Assembly (NCBI RefSeq): GCF_030064125.1
Contig: NZ_CP125957.1
Coordinates: forward strand, 620,001 to 684,000
Direction of reading: 5' to 3'
DNA: 64,000 nt
Source: Pseudomonas sp. G2-4
GTDB taxonomy: Bacteria; Pseudomonadota; Gammaproteobacteria; Pseudomonadales; Pseudomonadaceae
In this document: piece by piece, positions 1 through 8,289 of the stretch
How the letters are laid out: each line of letters starts with the position of its first letter
How positions within the stretch are numbered: position 1 is the stretch's first letter
Made by a program: the position numbers and the translations under genes
The notes under the pieces: generated by a model
What the model saw: the letters and a program-made list of their open reading frames with translations, nothing else
What the model was told of the DNA's origin: nothing
The model's database searches: none

Positions 1-1744
1 CGCCGTCCAGCGGTTCAATCACTTCCTTGACAACCAGCTGCCGCAAGCGCTCCAAGGTGTTGATGGCTTCGATGCCATTGGCCAGCGCCAGCAAACGGGC
101 GCCGTCGACGAAGGGGGTCAGGCCTTGCACTTTCAGGTCGAGGGTCGCCTTTTCGCCATTTTTGCGGCTCAGTACGAAATCCCTGAAACGTCCCACTGGC
201 GGGCGATGGCGCAGCGCGTTCTCGGCCATCATGCGCTGGAACAAACGGTTATCGGCGACTTGTTCGAGGACCTGTCGGCGCAACTGCTCGCAGCCTTGCT
301 CATCACCCCAGACCACCCGCAAGTCGAAATAAATGCTCGACCCCAGCAGGTTTTCCGGCGTCGCTTCGCGGATGAATGCCGCAAAACGCCGGGCCCATTC
401 GGCGCGGGACAGGCACAGCTCGGGGTTGCCGGCCATGATGTTGCCCTTGCACAAGGTGAAGCCGCACAGGGCCAGGCTCTGGTTGATCTGCTGGGCGATG
501 GGCAGTAGCAACCCCCGGATCTGCGCCGCATGGGCGGCGTCCCGGGCTTCGAACAAAATGCCGTTGTCCTGGTCGGTGTGCAGAGTCTGCTCGCGCCGGC
601 CTTCGCTGCCGAAACACAACCAACTGAAAGGCACCCCCGGATCGCCTTTTTCGGCCAGGGTCAGTTCAATCACCCGACTCACGGTATGGTCGTTGAGCAG
701 GGTGATGATGTGGGTGATCTGGGTCGATGACGCACCGTGGGCCAGCATGCGTTCCACCAATTGGCCAATTTCGCCGCGCAGGGCCACCAGGCTCTCGACC
801 TTCGGGGCGCTGCTAATGGTCCGGGCCAGGTGCACCAGGTCGACGCGTTGCAGGGAAAACAGGTCGCGCTCCGACACCACGCCGCACAGGCGCTGTTCCT
901 TGACCAGGCAGACATGGGCGATGTGCCGTTCGGTCATGGCGATGGCCGCGTCGAAGGCGCTGTGGTCTGGCGAAAGGAAAAACGGTGCCTGGGTCATGTG
1001 CCCGGCGATGGCCTCGGAAAAGTCCCCGGACCCGTCGGCCACCACGTGCCGAAGGTCGCGCAGGGTGAAGATTCCGACCGGCGCCTTGTGTTCGTCAACC
1101 ACCACAATGCTGCCGACCTGTTGCTCATGCATCAGTTTTACGGCTTCGCGCAGCGGCGTGTCGGGGCTGCAGCTCACCGGATGACGCATTGCCAGTTCAC
1201 CCAGTCGCGTATTGAGGGAGTACTGGGTGCCCAGGGTTTGCGCAGATTTTTGCTGGACCTGCTGGTTGACCTGGTCAAGCAGGCTGCTGACCCCGCGCAA
1301 AGCGAAGTCGCGAAACGGACCGGACAGGGCGAACAGCTTGATAAAGGCCTGTTTGTTCAATTGCAGGCAGAACGTGTCTTCGCCGGCCAGGTGCTCGGTG
1401 CGGGTCGCTCGCTCGCCCAGCAGTGCGGCAAGGGGGAAACATTCGCCAGTGGTGATTTCGAACGTGGTCTCGGTACCACCCTTGGCCGAATGCGGACGCT
1501 CACCTACCACCCGACCCTGCTTGACGATGTAAAAGTGTTCCACCGGACCGTCGTCCGGCTTGATGATGGTTTCGCCAGGCGCGTAAAAACGCAGCAGGCA
1601 TTGTTCCACCAGATAGGCCAGGTGAGCGTTTTCCATCTGGTTGAACGGGGGGAAGCGTTGCAGAAACTGCAACGTGCCCTGGATGTTTTGCAACACCGCG
1701 GTTTTCCCTGCCTGGATGAAGGCGTCCGTTCTTTTCATAACCAT
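1..1744 (-). CDS. cNMP-binding/CBS/DUF294 nucleotidyltransferase-like protein (3' end beyond window)
   Basis: The reverse strand is open from the ATG at 1744 to the window edge, giving about 581 residues without a stop. The order is an N-terminal cyclic-nucleotide-binding-type domain (about residues 15-140), two CBS repeats (about 175-300, with phrases such as VGSIVVVDEHKAPVGIFTLRD), and a DUF294 nucleotidyltransferase-like domain with GSEGRREQ...TDQD near residue 370. This is the architecture of a cytosolic signalling protein in which nucleotide sensing is coupled to a GlnD-like nucleotidyltransferase fold; the substrate is unknown. The start lacks a clear Shine-Dalgarno; a second in-frame ATG lies two codons downstream. 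It is divergent from the response regulator at 1998. The C-terminus is cut off by the window. Confidence 0.85.
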   Translation of the reverse strand, partial: MVMKRTDAFIQAGKTAVLQNIQGTLQFLQRFPPFNQMENAHLAYLVEQCLLRFYAPGETIIKPDDGPVEHFYIVKQGRVVGERPHSAKGGTETTFEITTGECFPLAALLGERATRTEHLAGEDTFCLQLNKQAFIKLFALSGPFRDFALRGVSSLLDQVNQQVQQKSAQTLGTQYSLNTRLGELAMRHPVSCSPDTPLREAVKLMHEQQVGSIVVVDEHKAPVGIFTLRDLRHVVADGSGDFSEAIAGHMTQAPFFLSPDHSAFDAAIAMTERHIAHVCLVKEQRLCGVVSERDLFSLQRVDLVHLARTISSAPKVESLVALRGEIGQLVERMLAHGASSTQITHIITLLNDHTVSRVIELTLAEKGDPGVPFSWLCFGSEGRREQTLHTDQDNGILFEARDAAHAAQIRGLLLPIAQQINQSLALCGFTLCKGNIMAGNPELCLSRAEWARRFAAFIREATPENLLGSSIYFDLRVVWGDEQGCEQLRRQVLEQVADNRLFQRMMAENALRHRPPVGRFRDFVLSRKNGEKATLDLKVQGLTPFVDGARLLALANGIEAINTLERLRQLVVKEVIEPLDG

Positions 1745-1788
1745 TACGCAGTCTTTTTTAAATTGTTGTGGTCGGATCTGTTCCCCAT
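1744..1788 (-). CDS. possible 14-codon leader ORF overlapping the DUF294 start
   Basis: A mini-ORF reading MGNRSDHNNLKKTA starts at 1788 behind an AGGGG stretch with usual spacing. It ends in TAA whose last A is the first base of the next gene's ATG (TAATG). The following gene has no good ribosome binding site of its own, so translational coupling is possible. No homology is known to me, and chance is a real alternative. Confidence 0.22.
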   Translation of the reverse strand: MGNRSDHNNLKKTA

Positions 1789-1997
1789 GGTCGGCCCCTG
1801 AGCACGGAGTGCCCATTGGACGTAAGTCTAGGTCGCCGAAAAAGGAACGGGACTACGGAAAAAGCTGACGTTTGACGTCCGAAAATTCTTCAATGGATGC
1901 ACTTGGAAAAAAATCCGACGAAGTGCACATTGAAGCGCCGCGGAACGATGTCTGACCACTGTGCCAGGGGATCGATTTAAAGAACGTAGAGAACATC

Positions 1998-2444
1998 ATG
2001 TCCGACCACGATATTTTGAGTGACGCCGAGCGCGAGGCGCTGAGTGCCGTCATGCTGGAGCCTGACCTGCCGCCGCAGCGAGTCTTGATCGTCGATGACG
2101 ACAAGGATGCCCGCGAACTGTTGTCGGAGATTCTGGCGCTGGACGGGATTCACTGCATGACCGCCGCCAGTGGCGAAACGGCACTCAATATGCTGGAAAC
2201 CAAGCCGTCGATCGGCCTGTTGATCACCGACCTGCGCATGGGCAACGTCGATGGCCTGGAACTGGTCCGTCTGGTGCGCGAGTCGCCGAGAGCGGCGCTG
2301 CCGATCATCATCGTCTCCGGCGACGCCGACGTGAAGGACGCCATTGAAGCCATGCACCTGAGCGTGGTGGATTTCCTGCTCAAGCCGATCGATACCGAAA
2401 AATTGCTCGGGTTGGTCAAGCATGAGTTGGGGATGGATCTGTAG
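1998..2444 (+). CDS. single-domain response regulator (REC)
   Basis: The 148-residue protein is essentially one receiver domain. The acidic triad lies at residues 33-35 (LIVDDDKD), the predicted phosphoacceptor is Asp78 (LLITDLRMG), the switch Ser is about residue 107 (IIIVSGD), and the conserved Lys is 129 (LLKPID). There is an unusual N-terminal extension of about 25 residues but no output domain, so it probably acts by protein-protein contact or by relaying phosphate. No histidine kinase is adjacent; the divergent neighbour is the DUF294 signalling protein. The partner cannot be told from this sequence. Confidence 0.85.
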   Translation: MSDHDILSDAEREALSAVMLEPDLPPQRVLIVDDDKDARELLSEILALDGIHCMTAASGETALNMLETKPSIGLLITDLRMGNVDGLELVRLVRESPRAALPIIIVSGDADVKDAIEAMHLSVVDFLLKPIDTEKLLGLVKHELGMDL

Positions 2445-2473
2445 CCTGTATCCCATTGTGCCGAAGCGCTCTT

Positions 2474-2593
2474 GTGGCGAGGGAGCTTGCTCCCGCTGGG
2501 CTGCGAAGCAGCCCTCTTTTTCCAGCATTCAAAACTTCATGGGCTGACTGACGACTGCTGCGCAGTCGAGCGGGAGCAAGCTCCCTCGCCACA
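2474..2593. repeat. inverted REP pair (REPIN), TGGCGAGGGAGC family
   Basis: TGTGGCGAGGGAGCTTGCTC on the left is mirrored by GAGCAAGCTCCCTCGCCACA on the right. Related pairs occur at 5219-5315 and 22537-22626. The central segment holds a terminator-like hairpin, listed separately. Confidence 0.9.
2498..2521 (+). terminator. terminator-like hairpin inside the REPIN
   Basis: GGGCTGC and GCAGCCC form a 7-bp stem around GAA, followed by TCTTTTT. It lies 54 bp after the response regulator stop and could end its transcript. The same hairpin recurs at 22561-22584. Confidence 0.6.
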
Positions 2594-2613
2594 AAAGCGG
2601 GGTCGTGTATTGC

Positions 2614-2655
2614 CAATGAAAAAGCCCTGATCTTTCGATCAGGGCTTTTTCATTG
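2614..2655 (-). terminator. bidirectional Rho-independent terminator after glcB
   Basis: A perfect 19-bp inverted repeat (CAATGAAAAAGCCCTGATC and its complement) encloses a TTTC loop. A and T runs on both sides allow it to work for glcB on the minus strand and for transcripts arriving from the left. Confidence 0.9.
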
Positions 2656-2671
2656 CATCACTACCGCTCAA

Positions 2672-4849
2672 TCACAACCCATTGGCTGCCTTGAACTCGC
2701 GACGACGACGGTGCAGCACCGGCTCGGTGTAGCCGTTTGGCTGCTTGGTGCCTTCGATCACCAGCTCGACTGCCGCCTGGAAGGCGATGTTGCTGTCGAA
2801 GTCCGGCGCCAGCGGACGGTACAGCGGGTCGCTGGCGTTCTGGCGGTCCACCACCGGGGCCATGCGCTTGAGGCTTTCCATCACCTGGTCTTGCGTGACG
2901 ATGCCGTGGCGCAGCCAGTTGGCGATGTGCTGGCTGGAAATACGCAGCGTTGCACGGTCTTCCATCAGGCCGATGTCGTTGATGTCCGGCACCTTCGAAC
3001 AGCCGACGCCTTGGTCGATCCAGCGCACCACGTAGCCAAGGATGCCCTGGGCGTTGTTGTCCAGTTCGTTCTTGATCTGCTCCGGTGTCCAGTTCGGGTC
3101 GACAGCCAGCGGGATGGTCAGGATGTCATCCACCGAAGCGCGAGCGCGCTTGGCCAGTTCGGCCTGGCGGGCGAACACGTCGACCTTGTGATAGTGCAGC
3201 GCATGCAGGGCGGCAGCCGTCGGTGATGGAACCCAGGCGGTGTTGGCGCCGGCCAGCGGATGAGCGATCTTCTGCTCAAGCATCGCCGCCATCAGGTCCG
3301 GCATCGCCCACATGCCCTTGCCGATCTGGGCTCGACCTTGCAGGCCGGTGCTCAGGCCGATGTCGACGTTCCAGTTTTCGTACGCGGCGATCCACTTCTC
3401 GGCTTTCATGTCAGCCTTGCGCACCATCGGGCCGGCTTCCATGGAGGTGTGGATTTCATCGCCAGTGCGGTCGAGGAACCCGGTGTTGATGAACACCACG
3501 CGCTCGCTGGCGGCCTTGATGCAGGCCTTGAGGTTGACCGTGGTACGGCGCTCCTCGTCCATGATCCCGACCTTGAGGGTATTGCGCGGCAGGTTCAGTA
3601 CGTCTTCGACGCGACCGAACAGCTCGTTGGTGAACGCGGCTTCTTCCGGGCCGTGCATCTTCGGCTTGACGATGTACACCGAGCCGGTGCGGCTGTTGCG
3701 CCGCGTGGTGTGGCCGTTAAGACTGTGGATCGCCGCCAGGCTGGTGATCAGGCCGTCGAGAATGCCTTCCGGCACTTCGTTGCCATGCTGGTCCAGGATG
3801 GCGTCGATGGTCATCAGGTGGCCGACGTTGCGCACGAACAGCAGCGAGCGGCCGTGCAGCGTCACGCTCGAACCGTCGACGGCGGTGTAGACGCGGTCAG
3901 GGTTCATGGTGCGGGTAAACGTCTGACCACCCTTGGCGACCTCTTCCGACAGGTCACCCTTCATCAGTCCGAGCCAGTTGCGGTAGATCACCACTTTGTC
4001 ATCGGCATCGACGGCGGCGACCGAGTCTTCGCAGTCCATGATGGTGGTCAACGCGGCTTCCATCAGGATGTCTTTGACGCCCGCGACGTCGGTTTGGCCG
4101 ACCGGAGTGCTGGCGTCGATCTGGATTTCGAAGTGCAAGCCGTTGTGCTTGAGCAGCACGGCGGCGGGTGCCGAGGCATCGCCCTGGAAACCGATCAGTT
4201 GGGCATCGTCACGCAGGCCGCTGTTGCTGCCGCCCTTGAGGGCGATCACCAGTTTGCCGTCGACGATCCTGTAGCCGGTGGAGTCGACATGGGAGCCGGC
4301 CGCCAGTGGGGCCGCTTCGTCGAGGAAGGCGCGGGCAAAGGCGATGACCTTGTCGCCGCGGACCTTGTTGTAGCCTTTGCCTTTTTCTGCGCCATCGGCT
4401 TCGCTGATGGCGTCGGTGCCGTACAGCGCGTCGTACAGCGAACCCCAGCGGGCGTTCGAGGCGTTGAGGGCGAAGCGGGCATTCATCACCGGCACCACCA
4501 GTTGCGGGCCGGCCATGCGGGCAATTTCGTCGTCGACGTTTTGGGTCGTGGCCTGGAAGTCCGCCGCTTCTGGCAGCAGGTATCCAATGTCTTGCAGGAA
4601 GGCTTTGTAAGCCACGGCGTCGTGGGCCTGGCCGGCACGGGCCTGGTGCCAGGCATCGATCTGCGCCTGGAAATCGTCGCGTTTGGCGAGTAGGGCTTTG
4701 TTCTTCGGTGCCAGGTCGTGGATGACCTTGTCGGCACCGGCCCAGAACGCGTCGGCGGTGAGGCCGGTTCCGGGAATGGCTTCGTTATTCACGAAGTCGA
4801 ACAGGACTTTGGCGACCTGCAGGCCACCGACTTGAACGTGTTCAGTCAT
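2672..4849 (-). CDS. glcB: malate synthase G
   Basis: The 725-residue protein starting [11 protein letters not shown] matches the usual length of the G isoform. It condenses glyoxylate with acetyl-CoA to give malate, closing the glyoxylate shunt in the cytosol. Recognisable family blocks include the [14 protein letters not shown] segment, [14 protein letters not shown] MHGPEEAAF, and the catalytic-region stretch [13 protein letters not shown]. An ATG four codons upstream (MRQA) is possible, but the family start fits the inner ATG. The gene stands alone, with a strong terminator directly downstream and a roughly 530-bp regulatory gap upstream that contains a candidate dyad operator. Its function links naturally to the fatty-acid oxidation genes later in the window, which generate acetyl-CoA. 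Confidence 0.96.
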   Translation of the reverse strand: MTEHVQVGGLQVAKVLFDFVNNEAIPGTGLTADAFWAGADKVIHDLAPKNKALLAKRDDFQAQIDAWHQARAGQAHDAVAYKAFLQDIGYLLPEAADFQATTQNVDDEIARMAGPQLVVPVMNARFALNASNARWGSLYDALYGTDAISEADGAEKGKGYNKVRGDKVIAFARAFLDEAAPLAAGSHVDSTGYRIVDGKLVIALKGGSNSGLRDDAQLIGFQGDASAPAAVLLKHNGLHFEIQIDASTPVGQTDVAGVKDILMEAALTTIMDCEDSVAAVDADDKVVIYRNWLGLMKGDLSEEVAKGGQTFTRTMNPDRVYTAVDGSSVTLHGRSLLFVRNVGHLMTIDAILDQHGNEVPEGILDGLITSLAAIHSLNGHTTRRNSRTGSVYIVKPKMHGPEEAAFTNELFGRVEDVLNLPRNTLKVGIMDEERRTTVNLKACIKAASERVVFINTGFLDRTGDEIHTSMEAGPMVRKADMKAEKWIAAYENWNVDIGLSTGLQGRAQIGKGMWAMPDLMAAMLEQKIAHPLAGANTAWVPSPTAAALHALHYHKVDVFARQAELAKRARASVDDILTIPLAVDPNWTPEQIKNELDNNAQGILGYVVRWIDQGVGCSKVPDINDIGLMEDRATLRISSQHIANWLRHGIVTQDQVMESLKRMAPVVDRQNASDPLYRPLAPDFDSNIAFQAAVELVIEGTKQPNGYTEPVLHRRRREFKAANGL

Positions 4850-5051
4850 TGCTTGCCTCACTCTGCTCAGCTATTTCGCTTTTCAGCTCTTCGATTTTGA
4901 CAATGAAGCCTCGGGACATTTAAACCACAAACCCCGGGACCAGTACATGCCATCGCTGGCGGCTGGGTTGGGACCTATCAAGGGCTTTTCGCCGTGCTGA
5001 TGGGGCTTTCAGGGATGCGACTGCGCCTTAAGCGGACATCGGTCCAACGTT

Positions 5052-5079
5052 ATGTAGTGCGCGCTGCGGCATACTACAT
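5052..5079. promoter_or_regulatory. candidate dyad operator upstream of glcB
   Basis: ATGTAGT at 5052-5058 is mirrored by ACTACAT at 5073-5079, with 21 bp between arm centres (two helical turns). It lies about 200 bp upstream of the glcB start. No regulator is assigned. Confidence 0.35.
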
Positions 5080-5218
5080 GATCAATTGCGGTTGTGAAAA
5101 TTAGACTAATTGCGTCGTTCTGCGACCGACTAAAGCAGTACGGTCACGTCGGAACACGGGATGTTCTCAAAATACAGAGGGATTGTTCCAGATAAATCTA
5201 CAGTTCGTACACATGTCC

Positions 5219-5315
5219 CGTGGCGAGGGAGCTTGCTCCCGCTTCAGTGCGCAGCACTGATCCAACCATTTTGGGACCGCTACGCGGCCCAGCGGGAGCA
5301 AGCTCCCTCGCCACG
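5219..5315. repeat. inverted REP pair (REPIN), TGGCGAGGGAGC family
   Basis: GTGGCGAGGGAGCTTGCTCC is mirrored by GGAGCAAGCTCCCTCGCCAC around a non-conserved centre. It sits just upstream of the GcvR-like gene, so that gene's promoter must lie between the repeat and 5383 or the repeat must be transcribed. Confidence 0.9.
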
Positions 5316-5382
5316 AAAGCGCGACCGTGTTGATTTTCTGCCTTGCCTATACTGTCCCTTCCATCAACAAGAGGACTGCGCC

Positions 5383-5901
5383 ATGGACCACTTGGTCATT
5401 ACTGTTTTCGCCCCGGACAAGCCCGGGCAGGTCGAGCGCATCGCCGAATGCATCGCCGAGCACGGCGGCAACTGGCTGGAAAGCCGCATGTCACGCTTGG
5501 CCGGGCAATTCGCCGGGATCCTGCGTCTCAGCGCCCCGGCCGAATCCCATGAAGAACTGATCGAAGCCTTGCACGGACTGTCAGTGCATGGCATTCGCGT
5601 GCTGATCGCAGAAACTGCAATTGAAGAGTCTTGTAACTGGAAACCCATCGCCATGGAACTGGTGGGCAATGATCGCCCAGGCATCGTCCGTGACATCACC
5701 CGCTTGTTGAGCGAGCAGGGCGTGAACGTCGAGCGACTGGTGACCCACGTGCGTCCGGCGCCGATGAGCAGTGAGTTGCTGTTTCACGCCGAAGCGGTCC
5801 TGGGCGTGCCGTTGACCCTCTCGCTGGACACCTTGCAAGAACGCCTGGAAACCCTGGCCGATGAGTTGATGGTGGAGCTCAAGCTTAGCGATGAAGCCTG
5901 A
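5383..5901 (+). CDS. glycine cleavage system transcriptional repressor-like double-ACT protein
   Basis: The 172-residue protein has two ACT-type modules (about residues 3-75, MDHLVITVFAPDKPGQVERI, and 90-160, AMELVGNDRPGIVRDITRLL). The paired glycine-containing ligand-binding turns DKPGQ and DRPGI are clear. This matches the GcvR family, whose E. coli member modulates GcvA in response to glycine; it has no DNA-binding domain. The ATG at 5383 was chosen because GAGGA precedes it at good spacing and because the family begins here. The gene appears monocistronic, and no gcv genes are in the window, so the regulatory target is inferred only from the family. Confidence 0.85.
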   Translation: MDHLVITVFAPDKPGQVERIAECIAEHGGNWLESRMSRLAGQFAGILRLSAPAESHEELIEALHGLSVHGIRVLIAETAIEESCNWKPIAMELVGNDRPGIVRDITRLLSEQGVNVERLVTHVRPAPMSSELLFHAEAVLGVPLTLSLDTLQERLETLADELMVELKLSDEA

Positions 5902-5906
5902 CGAGG

Positions 5907-6054
5907 TTATCCAAGGAAAAACTGCGCCTGCCTGTGGATAACCTGTAGAGACACAGCGCCAGCCCAGGCCCGCCGGGGCTCAGCGAGCAATGATCAAAAA
6001 AGCACCAATTTTCAAGGGCTTGTGCACAAACGGCGGGGATCAGGCTGTGGATAA
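5907..6054. promoter_or_regulatory. cluster of DnaA-box sequences
   Basis: Two perfect TGTGGATAA 9-mers (complement of TTATCCACA) lie in the same orientation at 5933-5941 and 6046-6054. TTATCCAAG at 5907-5915 and TGTGCACAA at 6021-6029 are near-matches. All sit in the convergent gap between the GcvR-like gene and rarD. No dnaA or gyrB neighbour exists, so this is not oriC by context. Confidence 0.4.
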
Positions 6055-6117
6055 CCTTGGGAAGGATCGATACAGGCCGCGCTAGCCGTGGCCTGTAGAG
6101 AGTTGGGTGTTTTTTGA

Positions 6118-7005
6118 TCAGGCGCGGCGACGCATACTGACCACGGCATCGATGCTGTACACCGCAAGCCCGGCCCAGATGAACAGGAACGCCAACAAGG
6201 TGCTGGACGATAGATGCTCACCGAACAGCAGCACGGCGAGCAGCAACACCAGCGTCGGTGCGATGTACTGGAGAAACCCCAGCGTGGTGTAGGGCAAATG
6301 CCGTGCCGCGGCGTTGAAACACACCAGTGGAACCAGCGTCACGGGGCCGGCCGCCACCAGCCACCAGGCTTCGGAGGTGGTCCAGAAAGCCGCTTGGGCA
6401 CTGGTGGCGGTCGGGTTGAAGAGCAACCAGGCGATGGCGATCGGCACCAGCATCCAGGTTTCCACCACCAGCCCTGGCAGCGCCTTGACCGGTGCCTGCT
6501 TGCGGATCAACCCATAGAAGCCGAAGGTCAGCGCCAGTACCAGCGATACCCAGGGCAGGCTGCCCACTTGCCAGACCTGCTGCGCCACGCCGACCGCCGC
6601 CAGCCCCACCGCCAGCCATTGCATGCGCCGCAGCCGCTCACCCAGGAGCAACATGCCCAGCAATACGTTTACCAGCGGGTTGATGTAGTAACCCAGGCTG
6701 GCTTCGAGCATGCGCTCGTTGTTCACCGCCCAGACGTAGGTCAGCCAGTTGACCGCGATCAGCGTGCCACTCAGGGCCAGGATTGCCAGCCGATTTGGAT
6801 TGTCCCGAAGTTCACGCCACCAGCCGGGGTGTTTCCAGACCATCAGCAACGCCGCGCCGAACAGGGCTGACCACAGCACCCGGTGGATGATGATTTCCAC
6901 GGATGGCACGCTGGCGATGGCTTTGAAGTAGATCGGGAACAGGCCCCAGATGATGTAGGCGCTCAGGCCCAGGATGTACCCGCGACGCGGGTTGGCGGCT
7001 TGCAT
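6118..7005 (-). CDS. rarD: RarD-type EamA/DMT transporter
   Basis: The 295-residue protein is hydrophobic throughout, with about ten predicted membrane segments. Its N-terminus is the RarD signature region (RGYILGLSAYIIWGLFPIYFKA), and the family phrase NWLTYVWAVNNERMLEASLGYYINPL is present. RarD proteins are inner-membrane drug/metabolite transporters of the EamA superfamily; the substrate is not established. AAGGA precedes the ATG at suitable spacing. It stands in convergent orientation to the GcvR-like gene and upstream of a REP and srkA. Confidence 0.92.
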   Translation of the reverse strand: MQAANPRRGYILGLSAYIIWGLFPIYFKAIASVPSVEIIIHRVLWSALFGAALLMVWKHPGWWRELRDNPNRLAILALSGTLIAVNWLTYVWAVNNERMLEASLGYYINPLVNVLLGMLLLGERLRRMQWLAVGLAAVGVAQQVWQVGSLPWVSLVLALTFGFYGLIRKQAPVKALPGLVVETWMLVPIAIAWLLFNPTATSAQAAFWTTSEAWWLVAAGPVTLVPLVCFNAAARHLPYTTLGFLQYIAPTLVLLLAVLLFGEHLSSSTLLAFLFIWAGLAVYSIDAVVSMRRRA

Positions 7006-7103
7006 GCAGAATCCTTGCTTAGGCAGCTCACAAAGGCGTGATTGTAAGGAGATTTGTCAGGTTGTGCTGTGAAGCTTTGTGAGGAAGTCAGCTTCACCGC
7101 AGG

Positions 7104-7137
7104 CCCTGTGGGAGCGAGCCTGCTCGCTCCCACAGGG
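7104..7137. repeat. single REP hairpin, TGTGGGAGCGAGC family
   Basis: CTGTGGGAGCGAGC and GCTCGCTCCCACAG form one tight palindrome with a short centre, between rarD and the 3' end of srkA. Confidence 0.85.
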
Positions 7138-7152
7138 GACCCGTGGCGGTCA

Positions 7153-8127
7153 TCAGAACAGCTTCAACGGCTCTTCATTGAGCGCCGCCAATTGCTCGCG
7201 CAACGCCAATACCTGGTCGCCCCAGTAACGTTCGCTGCCGAACCACGGGAAGCTGCGGGGGAAAGCCGGGTCGTCCCAGCGTCGCGCCAGCCAGGCGCTG
7301 TAGTGCATCAGGCGCAGGGCCCGCAACGGCTCGATCAGCGCCAGCTCACGCGGGTCGAAGTCGTGGAATTCACGATAACCGTCCATCAATTCCGACAATT
7401 GCCCCAGACATTCCTGGCGATCACCGGCAAGCATCATCCACAGATCCTGCACCGCCGGGCCCATGCGGCAGTCGTCCAGGTCGACGATGTGGAACACCTC
7501 GTCGCGGCACATCATGTTGCCGGGGTGGCAGTCGCCATGCATGCGGATGTTCTGGTGGGGCGTGGTGGCGTAGACCTCTTCGACACGCTTGAGCAGATCC
7601 CTGGCCACCGATTCGTAGGCCGGTAACAGGCTGCGGGGTACGAAACCACTCGCCAGCACGGTGGCCAGCGAATCATGGCCAAAGTTTTTCACGCCCAAGG
7701 CTTCCCGATGCTCGAACGGACGGGTCGCCCCGACGGCGTGCAGGCGCCCGAGCAGTTGCCCGAGGCGATAGAGCTGATCAAGGTTGCCCGGCTCCGGTGC
7801 CCGGCCGCCACGACGGGGAAACAGGGTGAAACGAAACCCGGCGTGCTCATGCAGGCTGGCGCCGTTGTGGATCAGTGGCGCCACCACCGGCACTTCGTAT
7901 TCGGCCAGTTCGAAGGTGAAGCTGTGCTCTTCCAGGATCGCTTCGTTGGTCCAGCGCTGGGGACGATAGAACTTGGCAATCAGCGGCTCGCCGTCTTCGA
8001 TGCCGACCTGGTAGACACGGTTTTCGTAGCTGTTGAGGGCCAGCACACGGGCGTCGCTGAGGAAGCCAATGCTTTCAACGGCATCGAGTACCAGGTCGGG
8101 CGTGAGGGTTTCAAACGGATGAGACAT
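7153..8127 (-). CDS. srkA: stress response kinase A (YihE-like Ser/Thr protein kinase)
   Basis: The 324-residue protein has the choline/aminoglycoside-kinase-like fold of SrkA/YihE. The catalytic loop reads RMHGDCHPGNMM, and the metal-binding aspartate block is HIVDLDDCRMGP. The N-terminus MSHPFETLTPDLVLDAVESIGF is family-typical. The inner ATG at 8127 was chosen because AGGAG stands just upstream; the frame is open for 15 more codons, but that part is not conserved-looking. In E. coli the kinase counters stress-induced cell death. It is transcribed alone, flanked by REP elements on both sides. Confidence 0.92.
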   Translation of the reverse strand: MSHPFETLTPDLVLDAVESIGFLSDARVLALNSYENRVYQVGIEDGEPLIAKFYRPQRWTNEAILEEHSFTFELAEYEVPVVAPLIHNGASLHEHAGFRFTLFPRRGGRAPEPGNLDQLYRLGQLLGRLHAVGATRPFEHREALGVKNFGHDSLATVLASGFVPRSLLPAYESVARDLLKRVEEVYATTPHQNIRMHGDCHPGNMMCRDEVFHIVDLDDCRMGPAVQDLWMMLAGDRQECLGQLSELMDGYREFHDFDPRELALIEPLRALRLMHYSAWLARRWDDPAFPRSFPWFGSERYWGDQVLALREQLAALNEEPLKLF

Positions 8128-8216
8128 GCTGACTCCTGCGCAGCGGCAGGGCTGCCGCGTCCGGCCCAGCATGGTAGCGCAGACGGAGGCAGATAGGTGG
8201 TGGCTGTGCTGATGCT

Positions 8217-8280
8217 ATCGCGAGCAAGCTCGCTCCCACAGGGATAGCGGAACCATTGTGGGAGCGAGCTTGCTCGCGAT
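8217..8280. repeat. inverted REP pair, TGTGGGAGCGAGC family
   Basis: ATCGCGAGCAAGCTCGCTCC is mirrored by GGAGCGAGCTTGCTCGCGAT with a short centre. It lies between phoX (3' end) and srkA (5' end), immediately after the phoX stop. Confidence 0.9.
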
Positions 8281-8289
8281 GAGGCCCTA

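Larger units (their letters stand above)
4850..5382. other. intergenic region between glcB and the GcvR-like gene
   Basis: These roughly 530 bp contain no convincing gene. They hold the divergent promoters (not individually resolved), a 7+7 bp dyad at 5052-5079, an AT-rich stretch around 5080-5215, and a REP pair at 5219-5315. The reading frame of the downstream gene is open back to 5161, but that extension runs through the REP and is not protein-like. Confidence 0.7.

Noticed and set aside
737..1801. 354-codon plus-strand frame over the DUF294 gene
   Set aside because: The minus strand carries clear CBS and nucleotidyltransferase motifs; the plus frame is His/Gln-rich without a domain.
3260..4693. 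477-codon open frame antisense to glcB
   Set aside because: It is the mirror of a strongly conserved gene in GC-rich DNA, with no recognisable domain.
5161..5382. N-terminal extension of the GcvR-like protein
   Set aside because: It would be translated from a REP pair; ATG 5383 has a good ribosome binding site and the family start.
5907..6054. replication origin
   Set aside because: Two DnaA boxes without dnaA, gyrB or an AT-rich unwinding segment are not enough for oriC.
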